Below, piece by piece: positions 12,125 to 21,493 of a stretch of DNA of 64,000 bases. Position 1 is the stretch's first letter; every line of letters starts with the position of its first letter. A program made the translations under genes and the position numbers. The notes beneath the pieces are model-generated. The model did no database searches. It was not told where the DNA came from and worked only from the letters and a program-made list of their open reading frames with translations. The DNA is taken from positions 620,001-684,000 of the forward strand of contig WTXI01000002.1 in the NCBI GenBank assembly GCA_022376515.1, in the 5' to 3' direction. This stretch comes from Lactifluus volemus. Its lineage: Eukaryota > Basidiomycota > Agaricomycetes > Russulales > Russulaceae.

Positions 12125-12588
12125 CTAAACGGTGCTTGCGCGCGAGTCAGGGCGCGGCGGTATGTCAGCGATAGACTTGGCCGTCGTGGTACTCGTGCGC
12201 GAAGCATTCGCTTGCTTTACTAGCTGCGTGACGCGGGCTTCAAGCATAGCACGGAACTCGGTCTCGCGATCCCGCTGAGATATGGCAACCTCCCCTTTCA
12301 GTACCTGCAAAAGCAGTTGGAGTAGAGAAAAAACATTACCGTTGCAACCCGCGCTTCGTCAAGTTTCTCCTCAAGCTGCATCTGAACCAACGAATGATCT
12401 GCCTCGCGCTGTACGGCACGATCATTGGCGCTCTCAAGGGCCGCTTTGGCTTCGGCAAGCGCAACAGCGTGCGCATTCGCTCGTTGTTCACTGGCGTCAG
12501 GGGCTCGGACCGTTGCAACAGCAACGCCCGAGCAACCGTGACGCCAATGGACCGACTACACGGTGGAAACGGTGCCCCTCCATGTTAG
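12125..12588 (-). CDS. Coiled-coil protein fragment inside element 1
   Basis: On the minus strand an Ala/Glu/Arg-rich frame ending ...EEKLDEARVAT (exon to 12340) continues over a 35-nt GT-AG intron into VLKGEVAISQRDRETEFRAM (12304 down to a TAG at 12125-12127). Heptad-like spacing suggests a coiled coil. No homologous family is recognised and the 5' limit is uncertain. Its position inside a TIR element makes a transposon accessory ORF or captured host exons equally possible. Confidence 0.35.
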
Positions 12589-14079
12589 TGGGCCATCCCT
12601 CAAAGGGGACCACAGGGAAAAAGGAAATAAAAGAAAATACTGTAGAAAAAAGATTAGCGTGAAAAGTGAAAATAAAATCACGACGCACTGGTGGACCATG
12701 CTAACGGGCCACGGCAGTTGCAGCAGTGAGGGGGAGATGCTGTGGCGATGATATCGACAGATAGGTGGCGGCAAGGGTGGGTGACAGCGAGACGACGCGA
12801 CGCGATGACAGAGGGCGGGCAACAGACGACGCGAGACGATGCGACGACAGAGGGCATGCGATGAAGGCGACAGAGACCACAAGAGTCGGGATGGCGATGG
12901 CAGAGGCGATGGCAGAATAGATAGTAGACACGGGAGGAACGGGAGGCATGCGCGAGAGTTCAAACGTTCACACGTTCACCAGTTTGCCATTCCTTGCACG
13001 AGTCTCGACTTAGAGAAATTGTCAGTTTTGTCTACCCAAACTCCGCCCAAACTCCGGTGGCGGCGAGTGCAAGGTTCAACGTTCAACAGATGCACATGAC
13101 ACTTTATTTGCATTGATTTATCTGTGTGTTTGCTTGTTGTGCATTGGTTGATTTCGTCTGGCGTTGATTTTTCGCTGCCACGCCGTCTCTTTCTCTTCAC
13201 TCCCATAACCTCACTCCCCTTTTTCTTCTGCCTTTCTGAGTCAATAGCTCTACATCGGCTCTGTCTTCATGCCAAGGAGGATCCATCCTCTCAGGTAAGT
13301 CCTCCAAATCCTTTGTCTCAGAGACACTGTCGTGACTGATTGCATCTGTTGGTTTTTTTCCCTGCCACTGCCATCTCTTTTTTCGGTCGAGACCTCGGGT
13401 TTGGCACTGCTTCTCTACCTGACTTTGACATTGTGGACGCCTTTCCTGATCTATATTTGGGTGTCCATTCTTGCTCACACCCTCTCGCAGAACTGGTCAA
13501 ATATGGCACGGGCTGTACCCTTGGGCGTCATGGCAATCACTTTTGGCAGAGTGTGATATATCGCCACTGGATGCGGGTTTGTGACAACTTGGATCTTATT
13601 CAGCATTCTCTTCTTGTGTCGTGCTGGTCCCAGTATCTACCTCGGCATGTGGACTTTGCTAATACTTCTCTATGTGACATTAATGTTCTGGATGCCTTTC
13701 CTGATCTATGTTTAGGTGTCCATGCTCGCTCTTTGCATTGCCACATTCCCCTCCCTCACCAGGTTTTGTTTGTAGACTTTATTGTCAACTACCAGTGCGT
13801 CATCTGTTTATTTTTGTCTTGGAGATGCCATTTCAACTGATTGTGACATTGTCAGATCACCTCGACAAGAATCCTGTTCTCACAAGGGCCTCAACACAAG
13901 CTATCTCGGCATCACCAAGGGCATGGTTTAGTGAGTGGGGAAGGGTGTGTTGACGAGAATGAGATGGTATGTATACTGTGGAGCATGAGTGTTTGAGGGC
14001 TCAAAGTTACTGTCATGTATAATGTATTATCTGTAGCTTTGTGAATAGATCTATTTTATGTGAACAAGAACTAGGTGTG

Positions 14080-14270
14080 AAGAACTGGCTTTAGGTCGAA
14101 AACTAGATCTAGTTGTGAAACTAGCTCTAGGAGCAAAACTAGAGCCCACTAGGTCTAGTTTTGCAAACTAGAGCATGACAAGTTTTCTAGGTCTAGTATG
14201 AAAACTAGAGTGCTAGAGTGACTAGAAGAGCTTCTCTAGGTCGCTCTAGTAACTTTTTATTTTGCTGATG
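14080..14270. repeat. Right subterminal ctag repeats and TIR of element 1
   Basis: Repeated actagatctagttg and aactagagc words, then the terminal tcgctctagtaactttttattttgctgatg, which is the inverted counterpart of the left end. Confidence 0.75.
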
Positions 14271-14520
14271 AACTCGTATCTTTGTGTCTTTAGGATGTCA
14301 TCTGTTTAATTGAAACAAAAGGAGAAAGGCTTGTTTGAAGTTGGGAAAATTGTTGTCTTTGTTTTAGTACGCGTGAATCAGAAAGGTGCCTGACACGCGG
14401 TATAATTGTTCGTGAGCGAAAACATTTGTACAAAGATCTAACACTGCTAGGCCTTGGCTGTTATTGAGTGTAGATGCATTTCCAAGATCGCAGGGATTGT
14501 CTTCCTCTCTTACGCAAACC

Positions 14521-14605
14521 TCACCAGGTAGGAGACCAAAAGTCAGGTCACTCCAAGGGTCACTCGAGTGGGCTGTTGCGACCTGACTTTAGTCTCCTAC
14601 GGTGA
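14521..14605. repeat. 85-bp imperfect hairpin
   Basis: TCACC, then GTAGGAGACCAAAAGTCAGG, faces CCTGACTTTAGTCTCCTAC followed by GGTGA across a loop of about 30 nt. It could be a small folded MITE remnant. It lies upstream of the secreted-protein gene. Confidence 0.6.
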
Positions 14606-14887
14606 CACATCTCTTCCTGTACCATGGTAGGGATTCAACCATCGAACGAAGGTCTTTGGGTTCCCAACAAGGGGGTGTCGGGATGGTTTGCACATGGGTG
14701 GTAAGCTACCGTGGTTATCTCGGCGCTTCCTACTATGGTAGTGATCGCCACAAACCGTATGGCACTTACAACTTACCCACGAGGACCATGTTGCCAGCAA
14801 ATTTTTCTTATGATATGGGTCATATTCCCTCGAAACTTATTTATACATCGTCATCCCACAATTTCGTGCCCCACTTTTGTTACTCAC

Positions 14888-15407
14888 ATGCGCTCTTTTA
14901 AAATCATTTCTTTGGTCATCCTGTATCGCTTCGCGCAATGTGCATTACCATCCTCCTCTCATCCATGAATTCTCCGAGTCTTACTCATAGTCTTGCCATC
15001 GTCAGGTGTCAGCGCAGACACGTCCCTCTTCATATCTGGCTTTGACCCTCAACCGTTAAGCGTCAACAACCTCGGCGTAGATAAGCAAGGTCGTACCACC
15101 TGGGAGATTGCACAAGGCTCTCCCACGGGCACTTTCAATCAAGTCCCATTCACGGGTACTGGTGCGCGACTTTTTTCTTTTTTTTTTGATGGTGATCTTA
15201 TTCATCTCGTCGCGATATACTTCTGCGGGATCAGCCACGCTCTTCGAAGGTCCGACCGACCCCCATCTGGCCTACGTCAATTTACAACAATCGTTGACCC
15301 TGGATTTCCAATGCGGGATCAGCGATAGAATCACTGCATGCACAGCTGCCGATGACTATCGTGGACTGCTCTCAATCATCTACGCCACCATGCCTGTGCA
15401 GCTATGA
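14888..15407 (+). CDS. Small secreted protein with in-frame TGA before a Ser/Thr-rich tail
   Basis: Exons 14888-14939, 15006-15161 and 15235-15407 give 126 residues with phases that fit. The N-terminus MRSFKIISLVILYRFAQCVSA is a clear signal peptide. The body contains two Cys in FQCGISDRITACTA and resembles small secreted Agaricomycete proteins that end in a Ser/Thr/Pro stalk. The frame stops at TGA 15405-15407. Beyond it, in the same frame, lies LVQGGGGPASASSTSSSSS and about 90 more residues of Ser/Thr/Pro-rich sequence to 15695. So the gene may be truncated by a nonsense mutation, use readthrough, or have a splice I cannot see. Function unknown; no enzyme motif is visible. Confidence 0.5.
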
Positions 15408-15695
15408 CTCGTGCAAGGCGGCGGCGGTCCCGCATCTGCTTCATCTACGTCATCAAGTAGCTCGGCGATACCATCCCCGTCACCTACTTTATCCGCGCCA
15501 AAAACTTCTAGCATACCTTCTGGATCCATCATCACTTCTTCCGTGCCAACGACCACGTCTCCCCCTTTGGTTCTCGATCCAACAGCGTCATCGAGAACAT
15601 CATCGAACCATGGGAGTACGAGCACCGTGATTCACATATCCCTGAGATCATTCTGTGCAACAGTTTTAATATGCAATAGTAAGCAATTTGTATAA
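15408..15695 (+). pseudogene. Ser/Thr/Pro-rich stalk in frame behind the TGA
   Basis: Continuation of the preceding frame with long Ser, Thr and Pro runs, as in O-glycosylated cell-wall or GPI-anchored stalks. No convincing hydrophobic GPI signal follows in this exon. It may be a stranded former C-terminus. Confidence 0.4.
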
Positions 15696-15796
15696 GACTT
15701 TGATGGAGTAACAGTAAGGTTGAGATAGCTCGACCCATACGTGAGTCACGTGCGAAACATAGAAGTCATCACTCGTGCCACTGTAATGGCAGTTAA

Positions 15797-15884
15797 CCTT
15801 CGGTAGCTCAATCGGAAGAGCATGGGACTATAACAGAATATCTGTGGCATCCCAAGGTTTCTGGTTCAACTCCAGTCCGAAGGA
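15797..15884 (+). tRNA. tRNA-Tyr-like gene, anticodon ATA, 15-nt intron (copy 1)
   Basis: An 88-nt cloverleaf. Acceptor CCTTCGG pairs with CCGAAGG, the D-arm is GCTC/GAGC, the anticodon stem TGGGA/TCCCA, and the T-loop TTCAACT. The A-box (TAGCTCAATCGG) and B-box (GGTTCAACTCC) fit Pol III promoters. The loop reads C-T-ATA-A and then a 15-nt intron, the position used in tRNA-Tyr genes. The overall sequence resembles eukaryotic tRNA-Tyr, whose anticodon is normally GTA. The first T-stem pair is T-T, a mild defect. Confidence 0.75.
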
Positions 15885-15888
15885 AATC

Positions 15889-15893
15889 TTTTT
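15889..15893 (+). terminator. Pol III T-run after tRNA copy 1
   Basis: TTTTT four bases after the discriminator A. Confidence 0.6.
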
Positions 15894-16082
15894 CTCTGTT
15901 CAAATGGATCATCGTCATTTTTGTTTTCGGTACAAACTGCCAGTGCTGTCGGTAAGGAGTACGAACTGTTTATTGACGCACCCTCTTGTCTCCTATTCTT
16001 CCAAGTCATGATGGTGGGTACAATAGGCAATTTTTACCACATGCATCTTGTTCTTCATTCATACCACTGAATTGACAGTCAA

Positions 16083-16170
16083 CCTTTGGTAGCTCAACTG
16101 GAAGAGCATGGGACTATAACAAGGTATCTGTGATATCCCAAGGTTGCTGGTTCGATTCCAGTCCGAAGGA
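16083..16170 (+). tRNA. tRNA-Tyr-like gene, anticodon ATA, 15-nt intron (copy 2)
   Basis: Same architecture as the copy 286 bp upstream. Acceptor CCTTTGG/CCGAAGG has one G-T pair, the stem is TGGGA/TCCCA, the loop C-T-ATA-A is followed by a diverged 15-nt intron, and the T-arm is GCTGG TTCGATT CCAGT. Both internal promoter boxes are intact. The T-arm is better paired than in copy 1. The flanks of the two copies differ, so the duplication is not very recent. Confidence 0.78.
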
Positions 16171-16174
16171 AATA

Positions 16175-16179
16175 TTTTT
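16175..16179 (+). terminator. Pol III T-run after tRNA copy 2
   Basis: TTTTT five bases after the discriminator A. Confidence 0.6.
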
Positions 16180-16539
16180 GTCTGTACCCAAATGAACAGC
16201 GGTGTGCTTCTCAGAGCCTTCTTTATATTGAGTGGTTGGCGGCCCGGCCTGGCCAGGTACAGTTGAGACTGACGATGAGCATTTGCGCAGCAGGACAAAT
16301 CAGACCGAACTATGAGACTCTTCGACCTATGTATGTGGCCATCAGAAAAATATCCCAGCTGCTTTGGTTGGATGTTGGATCTGGGCAGATAGAGAGACAC
16401 TCGCTTGAGCCCAAGTTCTGACAAAGCGTGCCAGCACACGACTACCCCCGGTCAGGAAGCCCCATCCCGACAACCCCTTGATTCCCAAAGATCCTCGTTC
16501 GATACTTGAAATTAAATTCGGATGTTGTCATCCCACCAC

Positions 16540-16960
16540 GGGTGGCTCATGTGGATAGCACTAACACATTCAGTACATATACAAAAGTAATGCCGCAGAC
16601 TCGGATGTGAAGGCTACAGGTTATGGTCAGAGGGCACGAAAGGGGGTGAGAAGCGCGGTAGTCAAACAAAGGGGGGCATGAGACTATCGCGAGAAAACAG
16701 CAGTTCAGAGGTGGGCTGGGATCAGGGTGCAGAACCAAAATGAAACTTGAAGGTACATGGGAAATGGTACACGGGCTAAGAATGTGTGCGACAAGAGGAG
16801 ATAAAGAGATAGAAGAATTCAGGACAAAAGGAAGGACAGGAGACGCGAGACGCGTTCGAGTCATTGACGAAACAGAGGCACATGAGAGCATTAGAGATAT
16901 GAGGGTGAAGTCAACCCGGGACGAGCTGAAGGAAGTGCGACGACAAAAGGGGACGAGTGA
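16540..16960. repeat. F-box 3' flank duplicon, leftmost copy
   Basis: Matches the 3' flanks of the F-box genes (for example 20945-21480), including aggtacatgggaa, acgaaacagagaca and the final gcgttgaccttacc. It marks the left limit of the tandem array. Confidence 0.7.
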
Positions 16961-17077
16961 GCGTTGACCTTACCTTATCCACCTCCCAGATGGCTGCGGC
17001 GGATAGTAATACGGTGACCGGAGTGCTGGCGCGCAGTGACGAGTGGCTCCATTATTTGTTGCGTAGCCTGGTCTGGG
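16961..17077 (-). pseudogene. F-box gene remnant, last ~35 codons
   Basis: Aligns with 21484-21600, the C-terminal coding end and stop region of the F-box gene at 21.5 kb. The similarity ends abruptly at gtctgggc, about 45 bp before a palindromic MITE. Only the very 3' end of the coding region remains. Confidence 0.7.
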
Positions 17078-17122
17078 CCGGCCATTCACTGGCAGATTGT
17101 TGATAGTCCGCTCCGAGCCTCC

Positions 17123-17243
17123 GACAGAGTGAGATATTGGCAGCTACATCGTGAAGTGTCCATAGGCGCTGGGTGACTTGGAGTCCAAGTCACCCAGCGC
17201 CTAAAGACAATTCTCGATGTAGTTGCTGATATCTCACTCTGTC
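17123..17243. repeat. 121-bp palindromic MITE-like element
   Basis: Starts GACAGAGTGAGATAT and ends ATATCTCACTCTGTC. The centre is a perfect palindrome GGCGCTGGGTGACTTGGA-g-TCCAAGTCACCCAGCGCC. The arms pair almost throughout, so the whole sequence folds into one hairpin. Confidence 0.75.
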
Positions 17244-17327
17244 AATGAGGAAACATCTCTGCTACGATGGCCTGCTTAAAGGTTGGTAAATTGAAAGGGA
17301 CTCTTGAAACCCAAAGGCTTATCCTGA

Positions 17328-17372
17328 GTGAAATCGCTAAGGAGCTGGCGGCCAGCTCCTTAGCGACTTCAC
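17328..17372. repeat. 45-bp near-perfect palindrome
   Basis: GTGAAaTCGCTAAGGAGCTGG meets its complement CCAGCTCCTTAGCGAcTTCAC with almost no loop. It lies 85 bp from the MITE at 17123 and may be the core of a second hairpin element. Confidence 0.65.
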
Positions 17373-17941
17373 AGAGGATGCAAAAACGAGGCAACCCTCA
17401 GAAAGCAGTGTGGGAGCTGATGGTCCGTAATAGAATCTATGTCGAACTCACAATGGCATTTTACTAGTAAAATTGCCTAGATACCACCAAAAGAAATGGA
17501 TATTGGCTTGTAGTTTCCAGCCAAAAATGCGAAGGATGCGTAGATTCGGATCAAGGCATCCCAAATCAGTTTGGACTCGCCAAGTTGATATTCGCCTTAG
17601 TGAAAATCCTGTAGATAGGCTCCGTCCGTGAAAAACCTCGGTTTGTGAAAGCGAAGACTGAGGCGCTCGGGGCGGCTGAGCCGGCCCGGCCATTGGTGGC
17701 GTGGCGCTTCGCCACCTCCAACAATTTCCGCACATAAGGTTGAGACAAAAGTCCTCCCTACTGTACTCTTCACGTCCCACTGGTTATATACGCCATGCGC
17801 CCTTCGCACGTGCGAGCGAGGTTAAGGGCCGACGTGGGGTCGGCATACCTATAAAGAAGTTCGGTTGATCAGTCAGCGCGTGTCAAGAATGCTTCGAGAA
17901 GAGGTTATCGCCACTCACTAACCGTTTTCTCCCACCGTCTC

Positions 17942-17950
17942 TATATAAAA
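17942..17950 (+). promoter_or_regulatory. TATA box of P450 copy B
   Basis: TATATAAAA about 70 bp before ATG 18019, inside the promoter shared with copy A. In copy A the same site reads tatatgag and is 720 bp from the start. Confidence 0.5.
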
Positions 17951-18018
17951 CCGGGAGACCGGGACTCGGATAATCGGATTTGCATCCCTCTTTACCTTGG
18001 CGATTTTCTCCTCCTGCC

Positions 18019-20158
18019 ATGGTATCACTAATATCCGTCCTCGATATTCTCGCTGCCGTATGGTTCCTTGCTACTGTTTGGGCCATTCGAGATCATCGAA
18101 AGCGAGGAGGTCTACCCTACCCTCCCGGTCCCCGACCTTTGCCTATCATTGGCAATCTCCTCGATATTCCAAAGGAGTTCTCCTGGCTCGCATATACTCG
18201 CTTTTCGGAAAAATATGGTACAGTCCTTTTGTTAGCAGCAGCTCGTTTTATAAATTTGAGCCACAGGGAATATTTTGTCTTTCCATGTCTTTGGAATGAT
18301 CATCGTCGTACTGAATACTGCCGAAACTACAAAGGATCTCCTCGAGAAGCGTGGGGAAATTTGCTCTGATCGTTACGTCGCCCCAATCTTTGAGATGTAT
18401 GTTCGTTTGAGTAAGCGACCAGACCTATGGAATGACATGGCTTAGGGCAGGATGGGAATGGATGGTGCCCACCGCTAGATATGGAGAGCCATATCGCTTG
18501 GCACGCAAGATCCTCGATCGTGGCCTTCGCCCAGGGGCAGTAGCTCTACATCGATCCATGCAACGGTCCAGGGCACATGCACTCCTCACTAGGATGCTGG
18601 AATCTCCGCGCGAGTGGGCGGCCCACATTGAGCTGTGAGCACTGACGCTCCTCCTTCAAAGCATCCCTTCTCATTATGAAACTCTCAGTATGCAAGGCGA
18701 GTTGATGTTAGCAATGACATATGGTTACGAACCACAAGGGCGCAATGACAGGAAGCTCGAGATTGCCAGGCAGCTTTCTCGCATTGGGTCCAAAGTTGCT
18801 CTACCGGGTGCCTTGCTCGTCAATGACCTTGCATTTCGTATGTGCTATTTCATATTTTTCTGCATGATCGAATTCAGGTCATCGCCACAACCATAGTACG
18901 CCACATCCCCGAGTGGTTGCCTTGGTTCAGCTACAAGTCATTAGCTCGCGTATGCTACAGTATGGGACAGGAGGTCAAGCACGAACCAATCTGGTTTGTC
19001 AAAGAAAGCATGGTGATTGTTTCAGTGTGTGTGCGTTGGAGAAACTCACTGCGTTATTCTCTAGCTCAATGGTACAGCGCAACCTTCACTTGCTCTCGAG
19101 AATCTACAGGCGTTGGAGGGCCTAAGCGAATCAGAACGAAGAGGGCCCGAGCAAACAATTGCAGAAAGTTTAGGGTCGATGTACACAGGTCAGTAATAAT
19201 AATAATAATAATCAGTATTTGTTAGTTCGTTGAGGTTTGATTGATGTTTTCTGTAGCCGGAGCCGATAGTGTGCGTTGACGATTCAATACCTCCTCTGTG
19301 GACACGCTTATTTCTTGCCCCCATTCTCTAGACAGTCTCGGCTCTCAGGTCATTTTTCTTAGCTGTTTCTCTCTACCCGGACATACAGAAGAAGGCACAG
19401 GAAGAACTTGATGCTGTCACAGGACGAGAGCGACTGCCGACCTTTGAGGATCGAGCGAGGCTACCTTTCGTCGATGCAGTGTGCAAGGAAGTCCTAAGAT
19501 GGAATCCTGTCGGGCCTTTGGGTGCGCCCATCCGATGTCTTGTTGTCTGAGCCATCTCGGTTTATGTCACTGGTAGCTATTCCTCACGCAACGATGGAAG
19601 ATATCGTATACAAGGGTTACTTCATACCAAAAGGTGCGCTGTTCTGCCTCGTGAACCCATTATCATTTTTTACACAAACGTTATCAGGTGCATTGGTGAT
19701 CGGAAATACATGGTGTGTAGTCTTCGCCATATTTTGAAGCTAGCACCAATTAGATGCAGGGCAATTTTGCACGACCCTTCGGTGTATCCAGAGCCAGATG
19801 TCTTTAGGCCGGAGAGATTCCTTAAACTAGATGGAAGCTTGCGGGACGATCCGATATTGGTATCTGCATTTGGATATGGACGGCGAATCTGTCCTGGAAG
19901 GCATTTTGCTGATGCGACGATATTCATCACGGTGGCATCTTTGTTCTCTATTTTCAACATCTCAAAGGGACAAAGTGAAGATGGCGGGCCCTTTACTTAC
20001 AGCTATACTGGCTCCATCTTAAGGTACGATTATGTCTCCCTTGTGAATGACAGACATCTTATCATATCTATAGTCAGCCAAACTCATTCCCGTGTTGCAT
20101 CATTCCCAGAGATAGAAAGGCAGAAGAGCTTATTCTTTCCAAAGAGATGGAAAGTTGA
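18019..20158 (+). CDS. Cytochrome P450 monooxygenase, copy B (intact frame)
   Basis: Same 12-exon plan as copy A with identical internal exon lengths: 18019-18217, 18267-18410, 18451-18634, 18689-18837, 18897-19012, 19065-19188, 19257-19270, 19332-19521, 19577-19633, 19688-19712, 19760-20023 and 20074-20158, giving 516 residues. All splice sites are GT-AG. The membrane anchor, ExxR (KEVLRW), FRPERF and [15 protein letters not shown] are present. The I-helix reads AGADST rather than AGADTT and then has Arg where copies A and C have Met (SALRSFF against SALMSFF). This could alter activity. An F-box gene follows on the opposite strand, as behind copy C. Confidence 0.88.
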
Positions 20159-21493
20159 GTTATCTGCTCATCACAGGGCGTATAATGCTTTCTATTTTTG
20201 TACGTGCTACATGACAATATTTTGTACCTAGCAACTTTATGCGTTAGCCACGGTCATCGACGGTTGCAAGATGGCTAGTAGAGGGAAATCGCGGGAACTG
20301 GTAATAAGCGCCATGGCATTGGCATACCACAGCTAGACTGTATCTTTTCCTGGTTCTCCAGCACCTATAAAGCTCATGCCGCTAGTAAAATGTGCCCCGA
20401 TATCAGCATGGTAGTGGCGGCAAGTGCCGCAATTCCCATGGCCTGGCACCGACGACGACGACAATATTAGCATCTGTGATACACGTCTCATCAGGTTTTT
20501 GATTCATTCCTCCCGACTAGTGTTATGATCTATGCGCAAGTAGACCACTTTTAGAATGTCCTACCAACTCGCAACTTGCGCGATGAACCAAATCTGAGTC
20601 GAGAAAGGCTGTAGTCCTTCCGCAGCTCGTGAAACAGTTACATCTTTTATACTTGGAGAACGGGTGTTCGTGAGCGTTATGAAGCCCATGTTAGGCGTGT
20701 AGTGTCGAAGTCACTCTATTTAACACAACGAGACGGTAGAGAGCGGCGAGAAAAAGCAACGTTTCAGGTATTAAACGAGATCTGTGTGGAGGGGGTGAGA
20801 AATGAGTCTACCATCATGATACAACGGAAAGCGCTTTACGGCGCTAAACCAAAACTCTTGAGGCGTGGAATTCGTGGAACTTGTACGTTTTGAACGTTGG
20901 TTTCAAGTGACGTCGAATCTCAAAACGTCTCAAAGGGATTTGTTACTTCGTGTGACTCATGTAGATAGTAACACATGCAGTACAGATACAAAATAGATGC
21001 GGCATATATGAGTCATGAAGACTACAGGTCAGAAGGCAAGTCAAGGGGGTCAGAAGTGCGGTAGTCAAACAAAGGAGGGCATGAGGATATCGCTAGAATA
21101 TCGTAGGGAAAAGAGAGGGCTGGGATAAAGATACAGAACGAAAGGGGAAGGTACATGTGAAATAGATCAAGGACAAAATAATGGACGCACAAGACACTTG
21201 CGAGTCATTAACGAAACAGAGACACAAAAGGGCGTTCGAGATATGAGGGGGAAGTAAATCCGACACGAACCGGAGGTGTAACATAGCAGTGAGCCCGAGG
21301 GGGGAAAAGGTAGTCGTGGTCGAGGAGTTTCCGGAGTACGAGAGGAGATAGAGGGCACAACTCGGCGTCACATCGGCATCCAGGATCGTTGTCAGAGCGC
21401 CGAAGGCGACCAGACAAGGATAGATAGATAAGGAAAGAGGGGAAGAAAGTATATGCGGGCGCTTTAAAGGGTAACCGCAGCGTTGACCTTACC
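20159..21493. repeat. P450 3' / F-box 3' spacer of the tandem unit
   Basis: No gene. The distal 550 bp (20940-21490) is the conserved F-box 3' flank found behind every copy. The proximal part diverges from the spacer behind copy C. Confidence 0.6.

Larger units (their letters stand above)
11138..14270. mobile_element. 3.13-kb DNA transposon with CATCA termini (element 1)
   Basis: The left end CATCAGCAAAAT at 11138 is the reverse complement of the right end ATTTTGCTGATG finishing at 14270. The match continues imperfectly for about 30 bp through TACTAGAGtGAC / TACTAGAGcGAC. AA flanks both ends (11136-11137 and 14271-14272), consistent with a 2-bp target duplication. About 250 bp inside each end is packed with ctag motifs (actagagtgactag, ctagatctag), which look like subterminal transposase-binding repeats. 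No transposase was recognised inside, so the element is probably non-autonomous. The superfamily is unresolved; a short TSD and subterminal repeats are features of CACTA-like elements. Confidence 0.8.

Noticed and set aside
15797..15884. tRNA-Ile (TAT anticodon) reading of the tRNA
   Set aside because: With U33 fixed, the loop is C-T-ATA-A. TAT would require shifting the stem, and the acceptor, T-arm and intron position all resemble tRNA-Tyr.
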